In this document: positions 8,361-17,841 of the stretch, one piece after another
Layout of the letters: the number at the start of each line of letters is the position of its first letter
Numbering within the stretch: the stretch's first letter is position 1
Assembly (NCBI GenBank): GCA_035528575.1
Contig: DATKYK010000028.1
Coordinates: 1 to 60,067, forward strand
Length of the DNA stretch: 60,067 nucleotides
DNA from: Dehalococcoidia bacterium
GTDB taxonomy: Bacteria > Chloroflexota > Dehalococcoidia > E44-bin15
Reading direction: 5' to 3'
Program-made: the position numbers and the translations under genes
Notes under the pieces: generated by a model
Told to the model about the DNA's origin: nothing
Seen by the model: the letters and a program-made list of their open reading frames with translations, nothing else
Database searches by the model: none

Positions 8361-8573
8361 AGTCCCAACCGGTAGGAATGCCGTATGCCATGCCACTTAG
8401 TACATCGCCTCCACAAGCAGCGAGCCGAACGCTAGTGCGGGAATAGTACACACCACGCTCCACCACATGGCAGTAGCAGGCGTTGAGTCCCAGTGGGATA
8501 GCACCCTGCTTCCCTATATAACCGAGGCACAACACAAGCTCAAGCCGGTCGGACTATAGGAATTGCCGTATTG
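8361..8573 (-). other. Candidate structured RNA/leader upstream of the aldehyde oxidoreductase
   Basis: The stretch of about 430 bases between the AOR and slipin genes holds a nested set of complementary segments on the minus strand. The outer stem pairs 8361-8372 with 8545-8555 (one bulge). Inside it 8384-8389 pairs with 8526-8531, 8391-8395 with 8468-8472, and 8476-8480 with 8505-8509. A direct repeat TAGGAAT(T)GCCGTAT lies next to each outer arm (8373 and 8557). A 63-codon reading frame (8344-8535, minus) crosses it but has no ribosome site and no family I know. The position, ending about 70 bases before the AOR start, fits a leader or riboswitch. A small independent RNA or a small repeat element is equally possible. 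Confidence 0.4.
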
Positions 8574-8725
8574 ACCTGGCGATCTAGTTACAATTATCTA
8601 TTGTTACCGCTGTCCTAGATCTCCATCTCTGCCCAATGTTTGGCTACACAGAGTGCCTGCCTAATTACAGTTTTTCAGCTACCCCTAATTTCTCAGTTTA
8701 GACCATAAATCAGATCTGTCCCCCC

Positions 8726-9481
8726 TCAATCCTTCTTTTTTGGTATGAAGGCGCTGAGCAGGTCCAGGGGCAGGGGGAATACCAGGGTATTGGTCTTCTC
8801 GGTGGCGATCTCGGTAAGAGTCTGTAGATAGCGCAGTTGCAGCGTTGTCGGCTCCCTGCCGATTATAGCGCCCGCCTCAGCTAGCTTTACAGAAGCCTGC
8901 AGCTCGCCCTCAGCGTGGATGATCTTGGCGCGCCGCTCGCGTTCCGCCTCAGCCTGTGCCGCCATCGCCCGCTGCATTGAGCTGGGCAGCTCCACATCCT
9001 TTACCTCCACCACACTCACCTTGATTCCCCAGGGCTCCGTCTGCTCATCGATGATCTGCTGCAGCTGCTGATTTATCTTTTCGCGGCGCGCCAGCAGCTC
9101 ATCAAGCTCGGATTGGCCCAGCACGCTCCTTAAGGTGGTCTGAGCGATCTGGTAGGTGGCCAGCCTGTAGTCAAAGACCTCAATTACAGCAGCCTCCGGG
9201 TGCATCACCCTGAAGTAGACCACCGCGTTCACCTTGAGTGTAACATTGTCCCTGGTGATCGCCTCCTGAGAGGGAACATCCATGGTGATAGTACGAGTGT
9301 CCACCTTGCGCATGCGGTCGAGGAAGGGGATGATAAAGCGTATCCCCGGTCCTCTAGTCTTCTCCAATCGGCCCAGCCGAAACACAACGCCAGCCTCATA
9401 CTGGTAGACGATCTTTATGGACGCCGGCAGCAGGATGAGCAGTAGTGCCGCCACTACGGCAATAATTATCACCCAATCCAT
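8726..9481 (-). CDS. Slipin (stomatin/SPFH-domain membrane protein)
   Basis: The 251-residue product has one N-terminal membrane helix ([18 protein letters not shown]) followed by an SPFH/Band-7 domain ([37 protein letters not shown]). A coiled coil of the [17 protein letters not shown] type completes it. Slipins assemble into membrane-microdomain scaffolds. The start is ATG 9481, which has GAGGAGG at ideal spacing; the GTG at 9490 overlaps that site. It lies one base after the nfeD stop, the conserved NfeD-slipin operon in which the protease cleaves the slipin C-terminus (known for the Pyrococcus 1510-N/1511 pair). Confidence 0.92.
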   Translation of the reverse strand: MDWVIIIAVVAALLLILLPASIKIVYQYEAGVVFRLGRLEKTRGPGIRFIIPFLDRMRKVDTRTITMDVPSQEAITRDNVTLKVNAVVYFRVMHPEAAVIEVFDYRLATYQIAQTTLRSVLGQSELDELLARREKINQQLQQIIDEQTEPWGIKVSVVEVKDVELPSSMQRAMAAQAEAERERRAKIIHAEGELQASVKLAEAGAIIGREPTTLQLRYLQTLTEIATEKTNTLVFPLPLDLLSAFIPKKKD

Positions 9482-9482
9482 A

Positions 9483-10781
9483 TTATTCACCTCCTCTATT
9501 TTTCTTGACTACCCTTAGTTTTAAGCCATCGACCCTGGTTATCACCACCTCCTCTCCTATCTCAACCTTTCCTTCGTCCAGTGTTGCCTCCCAGCGTTCC
9601 CCGTGCACAAACACGGTTCCTGTTGGGTCGAGGGTTGTTCTGGCTACCGCCACCATGCCCACCATCGCCTCTCGCCCTGTCTGCTGTCGCCTTCGGTGGG
9701 TGCGCAGGATAGCCCCGATAACAAAGACGCCAACGATGGTGAACACGATCACCACCCCGGCGATAACACCTGGACTTATCTGGAAAAAGGGACTGCCCAT
9801 CAGGATCATCGAGCCCACGGTAAACGTTGCAATGCCGCCCATGGCAAGCAACCCGTGACTGGATATAAAAACCTCTGCCACAAATAGCCCAAAGGCGAGA
9901 ACGATCAGTAATACCCCGGCATAGTTGACCGGGAGCATCCCTAGGGAATAGAAGGAAAGAAAAAGGCAGATGGCACCGACGACCCCGGGGAAGATGGTCC
10001 CCGGATGAAACAGCTCCAGCATGATACCGAGCATCCCCAGGCTCAGCAGGATGTAGGCGATATTCGGGTCCGCGATTGTGAAGAGAAAGCGCTCCATGGC
10101 ACCCATGTCGGTGTAATCAATTTTGGCACCATCGGTCTTAAGGGTGACCTCCTCCCCGCTTAATAGTGTCACCTGCCATCCATCAAGCTGGATGAGGAGG
10201 TCATCCAAATTATTTGCCACAATATCTATAACCCCCAGCTCCAGGACCTCCGAGGCGGGACTTGACCTGCTCTCCCTTACCGCAGCCTCGGCCCAGTCTA
10301 CATTGCGACCTCGTGCCTCTGCAATGCTTATGATATATGCAACGGCGTCGTTTACCACCTTCTGCTCCATGGTCTCATCTATCCCATCCTCGCCCAGGGC
10401 CACGGGGTGGGCGGCCCCAACTTCGGTGCCCGGTGCCATCGCCGCTACGTGAGATGCGAGTGTGATAAATGCCCCCGCCGAGGCAGCCCTCGACCCTGGC
10501 GGAATATAGACCACCACTGGAATATTCGCCTCCAGGATACGCTGCACAATGTCACGCATGGCACTGTCTAACCCCCCTGGCGTATCCATCTCAATGACGC
10601 AGGCGGTGGCGCCATGCTCCTCAGCCAGCCCGATTCCGCGGTCAATATAGCCAGCAAGGACAGGGTTTACCGTCCCCTCAACCCTGAGGACATCCACCTG
10701 TGGAGTGGCCGCACTAGCTTCCCCGGGTATAAAGAGGATGAGCAACCCGAGCGCTATAAGGAAAAGCCAGAGCTTTCTCAT
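9483..10781 (-). CDS. nfeD: NfeD family membrane serine protease (long form)
   Basis: A 432-residue protein: signal peptide (about 1-25, ending ASAA), a ClpP-like protease domain (30-215), four or more membrane helices (230-360) and a C-terminal OB-fold (375-432). The catalytic Ser is in [10 protein letters not shown] and the oxyanion region is DTPGGL, as in the 1510-N protease that uses a Ser-Lys dyad. It is expected to cleave the hydrophobic C-terminus of the slipin encoded next. A good promoter lies 30-60 bases upstream on the minus strand. Confidence 0.92.
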   Translation of the reverse strand: MRKLWLFLIALGLLILFIPGEASAATPQVDVLRVEGTVNPVLAGYIDRGIGLAEEHGATACVIEMDTPGGLDSAMRDIVQRILEANIPVVVYIPPGSRAASAGAFITLASHVAAMAPGTEVGAAHPVALGEDGIDETMEQKVVNDAVAYIISIAEARGRNVDWAEAAVRESRSSPASEVLELGVIDIVANNLDDLLIQLDGWQVTLLSGEEVTLKTDGAKIDYTDMGAMERFLFTIADPNIAYILLSLGMLGIMLELFHPGTIFPGVVGAICLFLSFYSLGMLPVNYAGVLLIVLAFGLFVAEVFISSHGLLAMGGIATFTVGSMILMGSPFFQISPGVIAGVVIVFTIVGVFVIGAILRTHRRRQQTGREAMVGMVAVARTTLDPTGTVFVHGERWEATLDEGKVEIGEEVVITRVDGLKLRVVKKNRGGE

Positions 10782-10809
10782 ACCGGATGCTACCTTAGAT
10801 TATCAATTC

Positions 10810-10838
10810 ATTATAGTTGGGTGGTATTCTTTTTACAA
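10810..10838 (-). promoter_or_regulatory. Promoter of the nfeD-slipin operon
   Basis: On the minus strand TTGTAA (10838-10833) and TATAAT (10815-10810) are separated by 17 bases. Transcription would begin around 10803, giving a leader of about 22 bases for nfeD. Confidence 0.65.
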
Positions 10839-10921
10839 TCAAGTGTGCTCATCCATTACACTGGTGATACATTATCACTCGTTTATTGAACCCGCCATCA
10901 CCCCCCTCCGCTTTGCGAGAG

Positions 10922-10971
10922 TCCGATTTATCGGACGATTTAGGCCGAAGCATCCCCCGATATAATCGGGG
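10922..10971. repeat. Two short CCGAT/ATCGG palindromes
   Basis: TCCGATTTATCGGA (10922-10935) and CCCCGATATAATCGGGG (10955-10971) lie in the divergent nfeD/hisZ intergenic region. The second matches the hairpins found in the RNase P RNA (for example 3862-3881 and 3899-3917) and resembles the one at 48661-48675, so this looks like a dispersed mini-palindrome family. Confidence 0.5.
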
Positions 10972-11020
10972 TCGGGGAAAGGAATCTAATATTTCCCACC
11001 CGCCCTCCCTGATATGTATT

Positions 11021-11077
11021 TATGGGGGACACCCCCATGCCCCCGCCAGAGGGGAGACCCCTCTGGACACCCCTCCC
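11021..11077 (-). repeat. Dispersed GC-rich repeat, copy 1
   Basis: Read on the minus strand, this contains GTCCAGAGGG, a short spacer, CCCTCTGG, then a G-run, TGGGGGTGTCCCCC. The same order occurs on the plus strand at 48873-48925. It is non-coding, in the leader region of the histidine operon, and can fold into two stable hairpins. Confidence 0.55.
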
Positions 11078-11091
11078 ATCAGGCCACGTTA

Positions 11092-11120
11092 TTGAAGGCG
11101 GTAGCATATTATTGTAGAAT
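11092..11120 (+). promoter_or_regulatory. Promoter of the histidine operon
   Basis: TTGAAG (11092-11097) and TAGAAT (11115-11120) are 17 bases apart. The predicted start near 11127 leaves a leader of about 22 bases before hisZ. The -10 sequence is identical to that at 75-80. Confidence 0.65.
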
Positions 11121-11148
11121 AACCAAAGCTTTGAAAAAGGTGGTAGGG

Positions 11149-12384
11149 ATGAAAGTGCCAAGATGTAAAGGGATGCGTGATCTGCTTCCCGATGACATGG
11201 TGAAGTTTCGGCAGATCGAGGAGGTCTTTCGCCGCTGCTCGATAAAGTGGGGCTATGAGGAGGTGAGAACCCCGATGCTCGAGTATCTCCACCTTTTTAC
11301 CGCCACCGGGACGCTGACCCCGGGTATGCTTGGCAGAGTGTATTCCTTCCTTGACTGGGATGGCTGGAGTGGCGAAAGGGTGGTACTGCGACCGGAGGGC
11401 ACTATCCCCACCGCGAGACTATATCTGGAAGACTTCGCTGGTGACGAGATATCCCGGCTTTCCTATGTGGGAAATACCTTTACCTTTGAAGAAACGGGAA
11501 GGGAGCAGAGGGAGCGCTGGCAGTGCGGTGTTGAGCTCATCGGAAAAAGCCAGCCCCTCGCTGATGTGGAGCTTGTGCTTCTAGCCTCGGAGGTGCTTGG
11601 TAAACTGGGACTCGGTCCCCTGGAGGTAAAGCTATCCCACGCTGGCTTGATCAAGGCGCTCATAGAGGAGCTCGGATTGGGGGCTGCGGAGCAGACCCAG
11701 ATATTGGACCAGGTGCTGGAGGGTAATATAAAGGCACTGGGTGATATTGAGACCCAGGATGCTGACCTAAAACAGGCGCTAGCCCTTTTAATGGATGTCA
11801 CCGGGAGCTCTCCCGGCTTTCTGGAGAACGTAAGGACAATCCTTGGAAATGCCCTGCCCAGGTTTGAGCCTAGCCTGAAAGACCTTGCCAGCATTGCCGA
11901 GCTACTTGGCGCTATGGATTGCCCCTACCAGATCGATATCGCTTCAGGTAGAGGCTTTGAATACTATACAGGGGTAATATTTCAATTCGATATCTCCAAT
12001 AAGCGGGTTGGAGGAGGGGGAAGATACGATGACCTGATCTCGCTGGTGGGTGGACCTTCCATTCCAGCATCGGGTTTTGCACTGTATATAGATCAACTGA
12101 TGGATCTCCTGAAGCTGGAGGAGAGGCCGGTGCCGGGGATCCTGATCCAGTACCAGGAAGGCAGTATGACTGGGCTCAAGTCCTGCTTTGAGGTGGCTCG
12201 CTCACTGAGGGACTCGGGATATATCGTTCAGCTTGACCAGGGACAGAAGGCGGTGGGCGATTATCGATGGCTTCTTACGGTGTCAGGGAAGGGCCTTTTC
12301 CGCTTAACCGATCAGGCTACCGGTGAAAAGCATGAACTTGCCTCCGAGGCGGAGATTCGGCAGGCAATGGAGAGTTCCGGGTGA
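11149..12384 (+). CDS. hisZ: ATP phosphoribosyltransferase regulatory subunit
   Basis: A 411-residue paralogue of histidyl-tRNA synthetase that forms the regulatory partner of short-form HisG in histidine synthesis. The class II synthetase core is visible (GMRDLLPDD, RPEGTIPTARLYL, ASGRGFEYYTGVIF, GGGGRYDDLI). I call it HisZ, not HisS, because it is joined to hisG by a 4-base overlap and heads a his operon. The start is ATG 11149 with AAAAAGGTGG upstream; a longer in-frame extension to 11014 runs through the GC-rich repeat and the promoter. Confidence 0.88.
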   Translation: MKVPRCKGMRDLLPDDMVKFRQIEEVFRRCSIKWGYEEVRTPMLEYLHLFTATGTLTPGMLGRVYSFLDWDGWSGERVVLRPEGTIPTARLYLEDFAGDEISRLSYVGNTFTFEETGREQRERWQCGVELIGKSQPLADVELVLLASEVLGKLGLGPLEVKLSHAGLIKALIEELGLGAAEQTQILDQVLEGNIKALGDIETQDADLKQALALLMDVTGSSPGFLENVRTILGNALPRFEPSLKDLASIAELLGAMDCPYQIDIASGRGFEYYTGVIFQFDISNKRVGGGGRYDDLISLVGGPSIPASGFALYIDQLMDLLKLEERPVPGILIQYQEGSMTGLKSCFEVARSLRDSGYIVQLDQGQKAVGDYRWLLTVSGKGLFRLTDQATGEKHELASEAEIRQAMESSG

Positions 12385-13814
12385 AGCTGGCGCTACCGAA
12401 GGGGCGACTCTTAAAGGATAGTGCATCTTTACTGGAGAGGGCAGATGTCGGGCTTGAGGGGTATGATAAGCGGTCGCGCTCCTATCGCCTGAAATCATCC
12501 AGATTCCCCGACCTGTTTTTCAAGGTGTTCCAGGAGCGGGACATCCCCATTCAGGTGGCTATTGGAAACTACGATTTGGGAATCTGCGGGCTGGACTGGG
12601 TGGAGGAGCTCATGGCGAAATACCCCAGCGGCGAACTGGTGAAGCTGAGGGACCTGGGGTATGGCAGGAGTGATATTTATATAGTTACCAGCGGGCATTC
12701 CGGTGTCTCCTCGCTTGAGGAGATCAACGATAGATTTGCTCAGGTGCGCATCGTCAGCGAGTATCAGAACATGGCGGAATCATTCGCACGAAGGCAGAGG
12801 CTTAGGCGTTTCAGTATTCTCCCAATATATGGTGCTGGTGAAGTCTACCCACCGGAGAGCGCCGACCTAGCAATAATCACTGAAGCCTCTGCGGGCAGCT
12901 TTGCAAGCTACGACCTGGTTCCACTGTCGAGGATCCTTACCTCAAATGCTACCTTAATCGCCAATAGGAACAGCCTGGCAAAGGCTGATCTGAGCGAGTT
13001 CCTGGGATGCCTGCAGCCCTTTGCGGCGGAAACTAAATCGGGGACAGTTTTACCCGCCGCTGGCGAGGTAAAAGGAGGAAAAATTCAAGCGGTTAAAGGG
13101 CTAGGGGACAAGGTAGAGGGCAGGGTCGGAGACAGTGAAGTAACTCGCCTAGCCCTGCCCGATGGGCACCTGTTGAAATCGGCCGCGGAGTTCCTCGAAA
13201 AAGCAGGCCTAAACATCCGGGGGTACTCGGGGGCACCCGCCACCCGCAGGCTGACCACTGATTTGCCCGGAGTTATGATCAAGGTGATCAGGCCCCAGGA
13301 CATGCCACTCCAGGTAGCAAATGATAACTTTGACCTGGCCATCACCGGCGAGGATTGGCTTAAAGACCACCTCTATCGCTTCCCCTCAAGCCCGGTAAAG
13401 GAAATCCTAAAACTGGGGTTCGGGAAGGTAACCCTGGTTGCTGTGGTCAGCCAAGATCTGCCCGCACGCGACGTCCATGAATTGAGGGACCTGGTCACGG
13501 GAGGTTATATTCCCTCTCTCAGGGTAGCTTCGGAGTATGTGAACATCGCCGATAAGTATGCCCGGGATAATCACCTGGGGCGCTTCAAGATAATCCCCAC
13601 CTGGGGGGCGAGCGAGGCCTTTCTGCCTGAGGATGCCGACCTGCTGATCGAAAACACCGAGACCGGTGAGACCCTGGCGAGGCACAACCTGGCGGTTATA
13701 GATACCGTCTTTGAGTCCTCGGCATGCCTTATCGGACACCGGGACACTCTTTCCCATACCTCGAAGAAAGGCGGAATCGAACGTATAATAGATATTATCA
13801 GGAAGGGCTGCTAA
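12381..13814 (+). CDS. hisG: Tandem-duplicated ATP phosphoribosyltransferase (HisG-HisG)
   Basis: First enzyme of histidine synthesis (ATP + PRPP). The 477-residue protein is about twice the length of short-form HisG (around 210) because two HisG domains lie in tandem (1-205 and 253-477) with a linker between. Domain 1 begins with the classic LALPKGRL, but its PRPP loop is degenerate (SAGSF at 170-174). Domain 2 begins with a degenerate LALPDGHL (257-264) yet keeps the PRPP loop TGETL (428-432). Both keep the DLGICG/DLAITG segment and the SEYxN segment. It overlaps hisZ by 4 bases. I infer a composite or pseudo-dimeric enzyme; alternatively one half is only structural. Confidence 0.87.
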   Translation: MKLALPKGRLLKDSASLLERADVGLEGYDKRSRSYRLKSSRFPDLFFKVFQERDIPIQVAIGNYDLGICGLDWVEELMAKYPSGELVKLRDLGYGRSDIYIVTSGHSGVSSLEEINDRFAQVRIVSEYQNMAESFARRQRLRRFSILPIYGAGEVYPPESADLAIITEASAGSFASYDLVPLSRILTSNATLIANRNSLAKADLSEFLGCLQPFAAETKSGTVLPAAGEVKGGKIQAVKGLGDKVEGRVGDSEVTRLALPDGHLLKSAAEFLEKAGLNIRGYSGAPATRRLTTDLPGVMIKVIRPQDMPLQVANDNFDLAITGEDWLKDHLYRFPSSPVKEILKLGFGKVTLVAVVSQDLPARDVHELRDLVTGGYIPSLRVASEYVNIADKYARDNHLGRFKIIPTWGASEAFLPEDADLLIENTETGETLARHNLAVIDTVFESSACLIGHRDTLSHTSKKGGIERIIDIIRKGC

Positions 13815-13879
13815 AAGTAGAAAAAACGCCAGATTGGTAATTTCCCCACAGACTCGAATAATAGGATAAACTAGAAAAG

Positions 13880-14641
13880 ATGCCGTTACTTTATCTTCAC
13901 CTGAGCATTGCCCAGGAGGCAGCAGAGCTGATGCATCATCCCGTAGTAGACCTGAACATGGGAGGCTACCTGGTGGGAACCATCTCGCCCGATGTACACC
14001 ACATTAGCGGTGTCTCACGAAGCGAAACTCACTTTTTCGACCTGGACAAGAAAGAGTATGAGAGCGGGACACGTCTGCTGTTTGAAGCTCATCCCGACCT
14101 TGCCCGAGGGAATAGTCTGGATGCTGCAACGAGATCTTTTATTGCTGGCTACCTCTCCCACCTCATTGTCGATGAGGTCTGGATTAAGGATGTCTATCGC
14201 CCTTTCTTCGGCAATTTATCACCGCTCGGCGGGGACCCGATGGCTAACGCTCTCGACAGGCTGCTCCAGTTCGAGCTTGACCGAAGGGAAAGGGAGGATA
14301 AAGCGAAGATGGCAGCGATTCGGGCTGAGCTCTGCCAGTGGGAGCCACGGGTAAATATCGATTTTCTGGCGACCACTACCCTGCGCCAGTGGCGGGACTT
14401 CGCCTGCGCCGCGATGGCCCGGGAGGTAAAACTGGCCGATTTTCCACCATTTGCCCGAAGCTTCCTTCTCCCCAGCAAAAAGATCGATGCTGAGCAGCTA
14501 GAGCCGTTCCTTTTATCAGTGCCGGATAAGCTGGATTGGGCTATTCAGCATGTTACCCCCCAGCGGCTCACCGCCTTCCGGGGGAAAGCCATAAGCCAGT
14601 CTGTGAAAGCGGCCAGGGAGTATTTGGGTGAAGATAATTAG
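13880..14641 (+). CDS. Zinc-dependent phospholipase C-like protein
   Basis: A 253-residue protein of the zinc-dependent phospholipase C/S1-P1 nuclease-like fold. Recognisable elements are LHLSIAQEA near the N-terminus, GYLVGTISPDVHHISG (metal-binding Asp and His) and GYLSHLIVDEVW (His and Asp). No signal peptide is evident, so a cytoplasmic role is likely and the substrate is unknown. It sits inside the histidine operon and its end overlaps hisD by 14 bases, so it is translationally coupled to hisD though no histidine step is known for this family. Confidence 0.75.
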   Translation: MPLLYLHLSIAQEAAELMHHPVVDLNMGGYLVGTISPDVHHISGVSRSETHFFDLDKKEYESGTRLLFEAHPDLARGNSLDAATRSFIAGYLSHLIVDEVWIKDVYRPFFGNLSPLGGDPMANALDRLLQFELDRREREDKAKMAAIRAELCQWEPRVNIDFLATTTLRQWRDFACAAMAREVKLADFPPFARSFLLPSKKIDAEQLEPFLLSVPDKLDWAIQHVTPQRLTAFRGKAISQSVKAAREYLGEDN

Positions 14642-15956
14642 TGATTTTCAAAAGGCTAAAGCTGTATTGCAGCGTGCCACCTTTGACCTAGGTGAAGCCC
14701 CTCTTGAGGTGAAACGAAGGATAAAAGAGGCCTTCGCTATTGAACTCACCCCTGAGGAGGCGGTGGGCCGGATCATCGCTGCGGTGCGAGATAAAGGGGA
14801 TGCAGCCCTGCTGGACTTTACCCGGAGGATTGACGGAATAGCGCTGGAATCTCTGGAGGTAAGCGGGCAGGAGCGCCGCGAAGCCCATGGAAAGGTGGAT
14901 CGGGAGCTCATCGCGGCGCTTAATATCGCTGCGGAGCGGGTGCGCTCATTTCACCAGACCCAACTGCGACACAGTTTCATGCAATTTATGGAAGGCGGAC
15001 TGGGGCAGACCGTCCGCCCCCTAGAGAGGGTAGGCATCTATGCGCCCGGCGGCACTGCCTGCTACCCATCGACGGTACTAATGACGGCGATCCCGGCCCG
15101 GGTCGCCGGGGTGGAAGAGATCATCCTCACCACTCCTCCTGCAAATGGGGGCTATGTCCCCCCGGCTACCCTGGTGGCAGCAGATATAGCCGGGGTAGAC
15201 CGGGTTTTCAAGGTGGGGGGTGCTCAGGCCATCGCCGCCCTTGCCTATGGCACCGAGTCCATCCCTAGGGTGGATAAGGTCTGCGGGCCAGGCGGACTTT
15301 TCGTGACCCTGGCTAAGCGCATGGTCTTCGGCGCAGTCGCTATTGATGGCCTCGCAGGGCCCACCGAGACTTTGATAGTGGCCGACGACTCCGCCTCTCC
15401 TGACCGCTGCGCTGCCGACCTTCTGGCACAGGCGGAGCACGACGTACTGGCCACCGCAATACTGATTACCACCTCCTCCAGGCTGGCTAAGGCTGTGGAC
15501 AAATGGGTGACACGCCAGCTCGAAGGGCTGGAGCGGTCCCAAATTGCCCGCCGCTCTCTGGAGGGAAGGGGCAGGATAATCGTGGTAAGCGATATGGAGC
15601 AGGCGATTGAACTGGTTAACATCTATGCTCCGGAGCACGTCTCTTTAATGGTTCGCGATGCCCCGTCATATATAGAACGGATCCGCCACGCCGGGGCTAT
15701 CTTCATCGGCGAAAATTCACCCGGGGTGCTGGGTGACTACGTTGCCGGGCCGAGCCATGTTTTACCTACGGGAGGAACTGCCCGCTTCTGCTCCTCCCTC
15801 GGGGTGGGCGATTTCCTAAAGCTCACCAGCATCATTTCTTTGAGCGACGAGGATGTAGAGGCGCTGGGTCCTGCTGCGTCGACCATCGCCGTAGCGGAGG
15901 GGCTCACCGCCCACGCCCGAGCCGCAGAGCTAAGGCTGAAGAAGGGTGGTAAATGA
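14628..15956 (+). CDS. hisD: Histidinol dehydrogenase
   Basis: Catalyses the last two steps of histidine synthesis, oxidising L-histidinol to L-histidine with two NAD+ and a catalytic zinc. The 442-residue length is normal. Family signatures include PGGTACYPSTVLMTAIPA, KVGGAQAIAALAYGT, KVCGPGG, LLAQAEHD and YAPEHVSLM. The start is GTG 14628, inside the end of the phospholipase-like gene. It is followed by hisC with a 4-base overlap. Confidence 0.96.
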   Translation: MKIISDFQKAKAVLQRATFDLGEAPLEVKRRIKEAFAIELTPEEAVGRIIAAVRDKGDAALLDFTRRIDGIALESLEVSGQERREAHGKVDRELIAALNIAAERVRSFHQTQLRHSFMQFMEGGLGQTVRPLERVGIYAPGGTACYPSTVLMTAIPARVAGVEEIILTTPPANGGYVPPATLVAADIAGVDRVFKVGGAQAIAALAYGTESIPRVDKVCGPGGLFVTLAKRMVFGAVAIDGLAGPTETLIVADDSASPDRCAADLLAQAEHDVLATAILITTSSRLAKAVDKWVTRQLEGLERSQIARRSLEGRGRIIVVSDMEQAIELVNIYAPEHVSLMVRDAPSYIERIRHAGAIFIGENSPGVLGDYVAGPSHVLPTGGTARFCSSLGVGDFLKLTSIISLSDEDVEALGPAASTIAVAEGLTAHARAAELRLKKGGK

Positions 15957-17071
15957 TGGGCGATATCGCAAGGGGGAGGGGGCAAGGTGGGGATATCGAA
16001 AAAATGATGCGGGGCGACCTATTGGGACTCAAGGCATACCAGCCCATCATACCCCTCGATGTGCTAAGCGAACGGGCTGGTGTCCCCACCGAGGGGGTGA
16101 TAAAGCTCGACGGCAACGAGAACCCCTATGGCTGCTCGCCGAGGGTAGGACGTGCCCTTGCCGGTTACCCCTTCTATCACATCTACCCCGACCCGGAGCA
16201 GCGTGAAATACGAAAATCATTAGCGGGATATGTTGGGGTGGATGCAGCACATATCATAGCCGGCGCCGGCAGCGACGAGCTCATCGACCTCATCCTGCGC
16301 CTCTTCCTCAAGCCCGGCGATGGCGTTATCAACTGCGTTCCCACCTTCGGTATGTACCACTTCTGCACCGAGATTTGCGGTGGTAAGGTTAGCGAAGTAC
16401 CCAGGGACAAATCCTATGCCATCGATATCACCGGTGTAAAAGAGGCTGTAAATGAAAAAACCAAGGTCATCTTCGTCACATCGCCAAATAACCCCACGGG
16501 GAATATCACCCCCCAGCGCGATATACTGGAGCTGGTTAAGCTGGGTAAGGTTGTAGTGATCGATGAGGCATACTATGAATTCAGCGGGACCACCGTCGCC
16601 CCACTGGTTCCCCAGTATGAAAACCTGATCGTGCTTCGCAGCTTCAGCAAATGGGCAGGGCTCGCCGGGCTGCGCATTGGCTACGGGATATTCCCTACCC
16701 TGATCGCAGAACAGCTCATAAAGATCAAGCAACCTTATAACATAAACCTGGCGGCTCAGGTTGCGCTTAAGGAGTCGCTTGCCGACATCGAATACCGCAA
16801 GGGCACGGTGCAAAAAATTATCTCAGAACGGGAGCGTCTTACCCAAAAACTCGGCGAGCTCAAGTCTCTAAGGCCATTCCCCTCCCAGGCCAATTTCATC
16901 CTCTGCACCGTGGTTAAAGGGGATGCCCGGGTGATTTACGAGGGGCTGCAGAAAAGGGGCATCTTCATCCGCTACTTCGACACCCCACTCCTGAGAAACT
17001 CGATTCGCATCAGCGTGGGCAAGCCGGAGCACACCGATGCCCTCATTGAAGCACTGAAGGAGATGTGCTAA
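15953..17071 (+). CDS. hisC: Histidinol-phosphate aminotransferase
   Basis: A PLP enzyme converting imidazole-acetol phosphate to histidinol phosphate. The PLP lysine is in RSFSKWAGLAGLRIGYG. Other family motifs are LDGNENPYGCSP near the N-terminus, AGAGSDELIDL, SPNNPTGN and IDEAYYEF. The 372-residue form has about 25 extra residues before the family's normal beginning. ATG 15953 overlaps the hisD stop and has GGGTGG upstream, so I keep it. Confidence 0.95.
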   Translation: MMGDIARGRGQGGDIEKMMRGDLLGLKAYQPIIPLDVLSERAGVPTEGVIKLDGNENPYGCSPRVGRALAGYPFYHIYPDPEQREIRKSLAGYVGVDAAHIIAGAGSDELIDLILRLFLKPGDGVINCVPTFGMYHFCTEICGGKVSEVPRDKSYAIDITGVKEAVNEKTKVIFVTSPNNPTGNITPQRDILELVKLGKVVVIDEAYYEFSGTTVAPLVPQYENLIVLRSFSKWAGLAGLRIGYGIFPTLIAEQLIKIKQPYNINLAAQVALKESLADIEYRKGTVQKIISERERLTQKLGELKSLRPFPSQANFILCTVVKGDARVIYEGLQKRGIFIRYFDTPLLRNSIRISVGKPEHTDALIEALKEMC

Positions 17072-17148
17072 TCTAAGAGGAGTCCATTCCTACCTTGGGT
17101 TGGGTAGGCGCAGTGTATGATGCTTAGCTGTGCTCGTGGAGGGAAGAC

Positions 17149-17754
17149 ATGGCAAGACAAAGTGTGAAAAAAAGAACAGCTACCATTACCCGTGAGACCG
17201 GAGAGACAAAGATAAGTATTGAGTTCTCCCTCGACGGCAGGGGGAAGTTTGAGATCGTGACCGGCAGCAAGATGTTCGACCACATGCTGACTCATATTGC
17301 CCAGCACGGTTTATTTGACATAACTATTTCAGCCTCGGGCTGGGACCAGCACCACGTGGTGGAGGATGTGGCCATATCACTGGGCCAGGCGTTAAATAAG
17401 GCGCTGGGGGATAAGAAGGGCATTACCCGCATGGGGCATGCCATCGTGCCGATGGATGAGGCGCTCGCCCTGGTGGCGGTTGACCTTTCCGGCAGGGGAT
17501 ATGCGGTGATAGATGCGTCTTTCAAGAGGAAGAAGATAGGTGACCTGGAGAGCGACCTGGTGCGCCATTTCCTGGATACCTTCGCCCTGGAGGCAAAGAT
17601 GAACCTCCACGCCAAGGTGCTTGCCGGTATCAACGACCATCACAAGGCAGAGGCTATCTTCAAGGCGCTGGGGCGGGCGCTGGATAGCGCCACCAAGATC
17701 GATGCGCGGCTCAGTGGCAAAGTGCCCAGCACTAAAGGGGTTATTGAGGGCTAG
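17149..17754 (+). CDS. hisB: Imidazoleglycerol-phosphate dehydratase
   Basis: Dehydrates imidazoleglycerol phosphate to imidazole-acetol phosphate, one step before HisC. The 201-residue monofunctional form carries the manganese ligands in [20 protein letters not shown] and [24 protein letters not shown] precedes the ATG. A 77-base spacer separates it from hisC. It appears to be the last gene of this his operon, and the next genes are convergent. hisA, hisF, hisH and hisIE are not in the window. Confidence 0.95.
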   Translation: MARQSVKKRTATITRETGETKISIEFSLDGRGKFEIVTGSKMFDHMLTHIAQHGLFDITISASGWDQHHVVEDVAISLGQALNKALGDKKGITRMGHAIVPMDEALALVAVDLSGRGYAVIDASFKRKKIGDLESDLVRHFLDTFALEAKMNLHAKVLAGINDHHKAEAIFKALGRALDSATKIDARLSGKVPSTKGVIEG

Positions 17755-17841
17755 ACCTCTTCTGTCTCGAATCTGAAATCCTCGATTGCGCGAGTGGCCA
17801 GGGGCTTCCCAGTAAACCTCCTGTACCTAATCCTCGACCGC

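Noticed and set aside
8344-8535. A 63-residue cysteine-containing protein on the minus strand
   Set aside because: No ribosome site, no family and complete overlap with the nested complementary segments; a structured RNA or repeat explains the region better.
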